Position numbers and translations under genes: made by a program
Source of the DNA: Acidimicrobiia bacterium
GTDB lineage: Bacteria > Actinomycetota > Acidimicrobiia > Spongiisociales > ZC4RG35
Length of the DNA stretch: 16,834 bases
Assembly (NCBI GenBank): GCA_029865445.1
Contig: JAOUGY010000050.1
Coordinates: 1 to 16,834 of the forward strand
Direction: 5' to 3'
The notes under the pieces: model-generated
What the model was told of the DNA's origin: nothing
Databases searched by the model: none
What the model saw: only the letters and a program-made list of their open reading frames with translations
Part shown: piece by piece, positions 13,593 to 16,834 of the stretch
How positions within the stretch are numbered: the first letter of the stretch is position 1
How the letters are laid out: the number at the start of each line of letters is the position of its first letter

Positions 13593-14147
13593 GTGCTCGT
13601 GTTGCGAATGCTCATGGTTTCGGTGGTCCTCGCCATCGTGCCCGGCGTTGCGGAGGGGTGCGTCGACAAGGTCCCTCCCACCTTCGCCGGTGGGGTCACG
13701 ACCTCCGGTGTGACGGGGGTGGTGGAAAGGGTCACGGTTGCCTCCAACCCGCTCCCGTGGGGCCGGTCGGTGTCGGTGGTCACCCGCATATGGGGTGGCG
13801 TGAGAACCGATCGATGGGAGACGAGTGGCGAGTCCACCCGGCGGTGTGTCGCACCCGATCGGATCGCGGTTGGATCGCGCACGTTCGAATTCAAAGGGGA
13901 CGCCGACGCTTGGACACACGCTCGGGCGCTGACACGATCCGAGGACCTGTCGGCTGAGGAGACGCTGATCGTCGAGACCACTTTCGGGGTTCCCCAGGAG
14001 TTCGCCGTCTCGTCAGTCGACCGTGCCATGGCCACGGTGCGGGTGTGGGGTCTCGAATCCGGCTTGGGTCTCCTCGTGTTGGTGGTGGTGGCCGGCGCCT
14101 GGCGGAGGCGTCGGCGGGAGCGCCGACTCGACCGCCACTTGTTCTGA
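13593..14147 (+). CDS. Unknown secreted-domain protein with C-terminal membrane anchor
   Basis: No family is recognised. From GTG 13593 the product has 184 residues; ATG 13608 is a close alternative and the frame stays open further upstream. A hydrophobic N-terminal segment (about 5-20, MLMVSVVLAIVPGVAEG) looks like a signal peptide. C23 follows AEG, but Glu at -2 makes a lipobox unlikely. Residues 24-150 are Val/Thr-rich and beta-like (VTGVVERVTVASNPLPWG, SVVTRIWGGV) with a second Cys (C85), so a disulfide between C23 and C85 is possible. A C-terminal helix (GLGLLVLVVVAGAW, about 157-170) is followed by an Arg-rich tail (RRRRRERRLDRHLF). The predicted topology is type I: outside domain, one anchor, short cytosolic tail. 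It ends two bases from the stop of the converging LCP gene. Confidence 0.7.
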   Translation: MLVLRMLMVSVVLAIVPGVAEGCVDKVPPTFAGGVTTSGVTGVVERVTVASNPLPWGRSVSVVTRIWGGVRTDRWETSGESTRRCVAPDRIAVGSRTFEFKGDADAWTHARALTRSEDLSAEETLIVETTFGVPQEFAVSSVDRAMATVRVWGLESGLGLLVLVVVAGAWRRRRRERRLDRHLF

Positions 14148-14149
14148 CT

Positions 14150-15346
14150 TCAGTCGAGTGACCCGTCCGCCAAATCGGCGAACACCGCAGCTGCCGCGGC
14201 TTCGTCGAGCCTCACGATGGCCGCTCCTCCCGATGTCGTCGCGTTGCGCCCAGCGAGGACCATGTTGTCGATCTCGGTCAGACTGACTGCGTCCGCGGCG
14301 AGAGCAAAGGCCAGGAGCTGCCCCGGACTGAGGTCGGTCAGCATCCACTCCTGGGTGCCGGCGATGATCTCGGGGAAGGCGAGCGGGCCGCGGATCTTCG
14401 CACCGCCCAGCGCCGCGATGAGGAGCAGTCCTCCATTGAGCTGGCGCTGGAAGTCACCGGAGGTGAACGCCTTTCTGGTTCGGGCAAACGACAGCGCGGC
14501 TCGGCCGTCGACCGTCTGGATGCCCGCCACGAAGTCGGCCTTCGCAGCTCGGTCGCTGAAGGTGAACGGCACATCGAGATCGAAAGGAAGCAGTACGTCG
14601 TCGACGAGATGTTCGAAACCTTCGAATCCGGTGAGCACGTACCCCGTGAGGTCGAGCCCTGAGAGGTCCTCGAACGTCGCCATCATCATGTCCGGCCCGC
14701 CGGCCGAGAGGGAGGCGTTGATCTTCGAGGTGCCGTACCCGGGGATCGAAACCCACGAGTCGCGGGGGATGCCCACGAGCGCAGCACCCCCTTTGCCGTC
14801 GATGCCCAGGATGTGGATGGAGTCGGCCCGGGTCGCTGCCACATCTTCACCCGGCCGGGCGTCGGACCCCACGACCGCCACGAGGATGGGCTTCTCCCCA
14901 TACCAGGGTTTGACCCCGATCGATGGCGCTCGGCCGGCGACCATGCGCCACCCGTCCGCGTTCCGAACCAAACCGATCACGTCCTTGTCGGACTTGAAAA
15001 CGGCGAGGCGTGCGCCGTCGACGTCGGCCACCGTCACCTTGCCTTTCACCGTTCCGCGGTCGGCCGCCGAACCCGGTTCGGGCAACATCGGCGACGGCAC
15101 GCCGTCCGGAGCCTCCTCGGAACGGCCGGTGGCATACCCGTAGTACGCCGTGAGGAAGTTCGTGAGGGGAGATCCCGGCGAACCGTCGATCTCGACAACG
15201 GGCGGCAGCGTCGTCGTCGTGGTCGGTTCGACCGTGGCGGTGGTTGTGCCCATCGTGGTCGAGGTAGTGGTCGTTTCCTGGGCTGCGGCGCCGGTGCACC
15301 CGGCAACGAGCGAGCAGGCGAGCAGGACCGATACGAGTTTGTGCAT
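14150..15346 (-). CDS. LCP (LytR-CpsA-Psr) family protein, predicted lipoprotein
   Basis: A 398-residue envelope protein. LCP enzymes move undecaprenyl-linked glycopolymers (teichoic acid, arabinogalactan or capsule) onto peptidoglycan. The signal peptide ends in a perfect lipobox, LVAGC (13-17). A Thr-rich linker with several runs of four or five Thr (24-47) and an extra domain (about 58-145) follow. The LCP domain has VGSDARPGEDVAATRAD (159-175), VGIPRDSWVSIPG (191-203), TSKINASLSAGGP (206-218), FARTRKAFTSGDFQRQ (287-302) and a C-terminal helical part. The Arg and Asp residues that hold the lipid pyrophosphate are kept (D162, R164, R173, D175, R195, D196, R289, R291, R301). Most LCP proteins use an N-terminal membrane helix, so the lipoprotein form is unusual. 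ATG 15346 has AGGGGG (15356-15361) upstream. There is no LytR_C domain. Confidence 0.92.
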   Translation of the reverse strand: MHKLVSVLLACSLVAGCTGAAAQETTTTSTTMGTTTATVEPTTTTTLPPVVEIDGSPGSPLTNFLTAYYGYATGRSEEAPDGVPSPMLPEPGSAADRGTVKGKVTVADVDGARLAVFKSDKDVIGLVRNADGWRMVAGRAPSIGVKPWYGEKPILVAVVGSDARPGEDVAATRADSIHILGIDGKGGAALVGIPRDSWVSIPGYGTSKINASLSAGGPDMMMATFEDLSGLDLTGYVLTGFEGFEHLVDDVLLPFDLDVPFTFSDRAAKADFVAGIQTVDGRAALSFARTRKAFTSGDFQRQLNGGLLLIAALGGAKIRGPLAFPEIIAGTQEWMLTDLSPGQLLAFALAADAVSLTEIDNMVLAGRNATTSGGAAIVRLDEAAAAAVFADLADGSLD

Positions 15347-15377
15347 GAGTGTTTCCCCCTGGCTCCCGGCCCCGGGC

Positions 15378-15407
15378 AGCCTACCGGGTCCGCGTTCGTC
15401 AGCCCAA
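15378..15407 (-). promoter_or_regulatory. Possible promoter of the LCP gene
   Basis: On the minus strand TTGGGC (15407-15402) and TAGGCT (15383-15378, TANNNT) are 18 bases apart. The start would lie near 15371, giving a leader of about 25 bases that includes the Shine-Dalgarno at 15356-15361. The -35 matches only at TTG, so this is tentative. Confidence 0.35.
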
Positions 15408-15478
15408 GGTCGGATACCCGCCATTCGTCCGGTTCGATGCTCCGGTGGCCCTACACGGCCCCGGCGGAGTTCCCGCCT

Positions 15479-15519
15479 CCTGGGTTGACTGCGTGGGTCT
15501 CCACCCTCCTCGACCCAGG
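15479..15519. repeat. Two-tier stem-loop in the LCP/hppA divergent spacer
   Basis: CCTGGGTTGA (15479-15488) pairs with TCGACCCAGG (15510-15519) with one T-G pair. Within the loop, GGGT (15495-15498) pairs with ACCC (15503-15506) around CTCC. It lies upstream of both predicted promoters and has no U-tract. It could be a protein-binding site or a relic terminator; its role is unknown. Confidence 0.35.
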
Positions 15520-15552
15520 GTTGATTCGGGAGGAGTTGCGATCGTGTTTCGG

Positions 15553-15589
15553 CGGTGTGAGGCGGCGACATATACTCTCGGCCACACCG
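15553..15589 (+). promoter_or_regulatory. hppA promoter with an inverted repeat centred on the -10
   Basis: TATACT (15571-15576) is the best -10 in the window, five of six matches to TATAAT, giving a start near 15583 and a leader of about 28 bases with a Shine-Dalgarno. The -35 region is poor (TTTCGG, 15547-15552). CGGTGTG (15553-15559) and CACACCG (15583-15589) are perfect inverted arms with 23 bases between, and their centre falls on the -10. A weak -35 plus a symmetric site suggests control by a regulator. Confidence 0.5.
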
Positions 15590-15610
15590 ATCTCTGGGAG
15601 AGAAACCTCG

Positions 15611-16834
15611 ATGTCCAACACCGTGCTGACACTCGCGCTCGTAGCCGGGGTGGCGGCGATCGTTCTCGCGATGGTCTTCACCCGTACCGTCAATGCCGCC
15701 AGCCAAGGCAACGAACGGATGATCCAGCTCGCGAGCGCCATCCGCGAAGGCGCCATGGCCTTCCTCAAACGTGAATACACGTGGGTTTCCGTGTTCGTGC
15801 TGGCGATGGCGATTCTGATCGCAGCGCTGCTCGAGGACGGCCCCCTGCGGGCGATGGCCTACGTGGTCGGTGCGGTGCTGTCGGCGGGCGCCGGTTTCGT
15901 CGGGATGAGGATCGCCACCGCCGCCAACGCCCGCACCGCAGAAGCTGCTCGTGAAGGCGGCGTCCAAAAGGCGCTCCCTCTTGCATTCCGCGGCGGCGCC
16001 GTCATGGGATTCACCGTTGCGGGCCTCGGGCTTCTCGGCGTGACGATCGGATACCTGCTGTTTGTCAGCGGAAAGTCCGGTGCAGAGCTGATCCGGGGCG
16101 CCGAGATCGTGGCCGCCATCGGGCTCGGAGGAAGTTCGATCGCACTGTTCGCTCGCGTCGGAGGTGGCATCTACACGAAGGCTGCCGACGTAGGTGCCGA
16201 CCTCGTCGGCAAGGTGGAAGCCGGTATCCCCGAGGACGATCCCCGCAACCCGGCCACGATTGCCGACAACGTCGGCGACAACGTGGGCGACGTGGCAGGC
16301 ATGGGCGCCGACCTCTTCGAGTCATACGTGGGCTCGTTGGTCGCACCCATCGCATTCGCCGCCTTCGCGTTCTCCGGCGAGCTGCAGGTCTCTGCGATCA
16401 TCTTCCCGCTGGCCGTGGGTGCCCTCGGCATGTTCGCGTCGATCATCGGCTCGTTCCTCGTGAAGCCCAAGGACAAGAACGACCTCGCCGCGGCACTTCA
16501 TCGCGGAACGAACTCCGCCATGGTGCTCGCCGCAGTGGCCGTGCTGGGCCTCGCCTTCTGGATCTTCGGGGACGTGGCCGACAACCCGCTTGGCATCTGG
16601 ATCGCCGTCGTCGTGGGTCTGCTCGTGGGCTTCGTGATCGGCAAACTGTCGGAGATCTACACCTCCGATCACTACAAGTCGGTCAAGGACCTGGCCGATC
16701 AGGCGGAGACCGGCCCGGCCACCGTCATCATCGCCGGCATCGCACTCGGAAAGGTGTCGGCGGCCTACTCGGTGGTGGTCACCGTAGCCGGTATCGGTGC
16801 GGCCCACTGGGCGGGCGGATGGGCGCTTGGAGAA
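15611..16834 (+). CDS. hppA: Membrane-bound ion-translocating pyrophosphatase (HppA), 5' part
   Basis: The first 408 codons of a protein normally 700-800 residues long; it runs off the right edge with no stop. The enzyme couples pyrophosphate hydrolysis to pumping of H+ or Na+ across the membrane. The visible part has several hydrophobic helices (about 5-24, 57-74, 82-100, 130-152, 242-257, 262-284) and the catalytic cytosolic signature: GGGIYTKAADVGADLVGK (184-201, D193, D197, K201), EAGIPEDDPRNPATIADN (203-220) and VGDNVGDVAGMGADLFESY (221-239). The residue that decides K+ dependence and the region telling H+ from Na+ pumps lie beyond the window. ATG 15611 has GGGAGAG (15596-15602) eight bases upstream. 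With the soluble pyrophosphatase gene at 5129, the cell has both ways of removing pyrophosphate. Confidence 0.97.
   Translation, partial: MSNTVLTLALVAGVAAIVLAMVFTRTVNAASQGNERMIQLASAIREGAMAFLKREYTWVSVFVLAMAILIAALLEDGPLRAMAYVVGAVLSAGAGFVGMRIATAANARTAEAAREGGVQKALPLAFRGGAVMGFTVAGLGLLGVTIGYLLFVSGKSGAELIRGAEIVAAIGLGGSSIALFARVGGGIYTKAADVGADLVGKVEAGIPEDDPRNPATIADNVGDNVGDVAGMGADLFESYVGSLVAPIAFAAFAFSGELQVSAIIFPLAVGALGMFASIIGSFLVKPKDKNDLAAALHRGTNSAMVLAAVAVLGLAFWIFGDVADNPLGIWIAVVVGLLVGFVIGKLSEIYTSDHYKSVKDLADQAETGPATVIIAGIALGKVSAAYSVVVTVAGIGAAHWAGGWALGE

Noticed and set aside
15349..15774. Plus-strand open frame across the LCP/hppA spacer into hppA
   Set aside because: It is rich in Arg, Pro and Gly, uses a different frame from hppA, and overlaps a clear promoter and Shine-Dalgarno for hppA.
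1..16834. tRNA, rRNA, riboswitch, CRISPR, phage, IS element or toxin-antitoxin/defence system
   Set aside because: I saw no cloverleaf, spaced direct-repeat array, transposase, integrase or nuclease/antitoxin pair. The genes are mostly housekeeping, so no defence island or new multi-gene system is claimed.

Overview
This 16.8 kb window is high-GC, gene-dense bacterial DNA, most likely from an actinobacterium (Actinomycetota). The evidence is a type II (GSII) glutamine synthetase, a Tad-pilus operon of the actinobacterial kind with a companion DEAH-type helicase, a PPOX-class (F420/flavin type) oxidoreductase, a DUF480 protein, and several genes that lack a Shine-Dalgarno sequence but carry a TANNNT -10 element 6-12 bases before the start codon, as leaderless actinobacterial genes do. 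A lineage such as Acidimicrobiia would fit, but the sequence alone does not prove the class.

Layout. Positions 1-1620 (+) hold the tail of a Tad pilus operon: the end of a TadB-like protein, TadC, a Flp-like pilin, a TadE pseudopilin and a TadE-like protein of the helicase/secretion-neighbourhood type, nearly all joined by 4-base stop/start overlaps. Next is ybaK (1643-2116, +), then a 160-base intergenic spacer with a tandem heptamer and two copies of a perfect GC-rich hairpin. Reading leftwards from 3284 is glnII. A small unknown gene (3386-3712, +) overlaps tail-to-tail with a yceH/DUF480 gene, which is itself translationally coupled to an alpha/beta hydrolase gene (4284-5051, -). A soluble family I inorganic pyrophosphatase follows on + (5129-5740). 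Positions 5754-10698 form a leftward three-gene operon, ftsH > methyltransferase > MrfA/Rv3649-like helicase, with overlapping TTGA and GTGA junctions. Divergent to it are polX and an SRPBCC/AHSA1 protein (10933-13067, +), then a PPOX oxidoreductase (13072-13536, -), an unknown single-pass membrane protein (13593-14147, +), an LCP-family protein that is predicted to be a lipoprotein (14150-15346, -), and the first 408 codons of a membrane proton/sodium pyrophosphatase, hppA (15611 to the right edge, +).

How it fits together. Most of the window is housekeeping: nitrogen assimilation, proofreading of mis-charged tRNA, membrane protein quality control, DNA repair, pyrophosphate removal, and attachment of cell-envelope polymers. 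The Tad genes and the helicase are linked in many actinobacteria; here five genes lie between them. No RNA gene, CRISPR array, transposase, integrase or phage gene was seen. No stretch longer than 300 bases lacks a gene; the longest gaps (15347-15610 and 10699-10932) are divergent promoter regions. I found no clear undescribed multi-gene system. The more unusual points are the FtsH pore-loop Phe-to-Val change, the lipoprotein form of LCP, the repeated hairpin, the inverted repeats around three promoters, and two unrecognised proteins.
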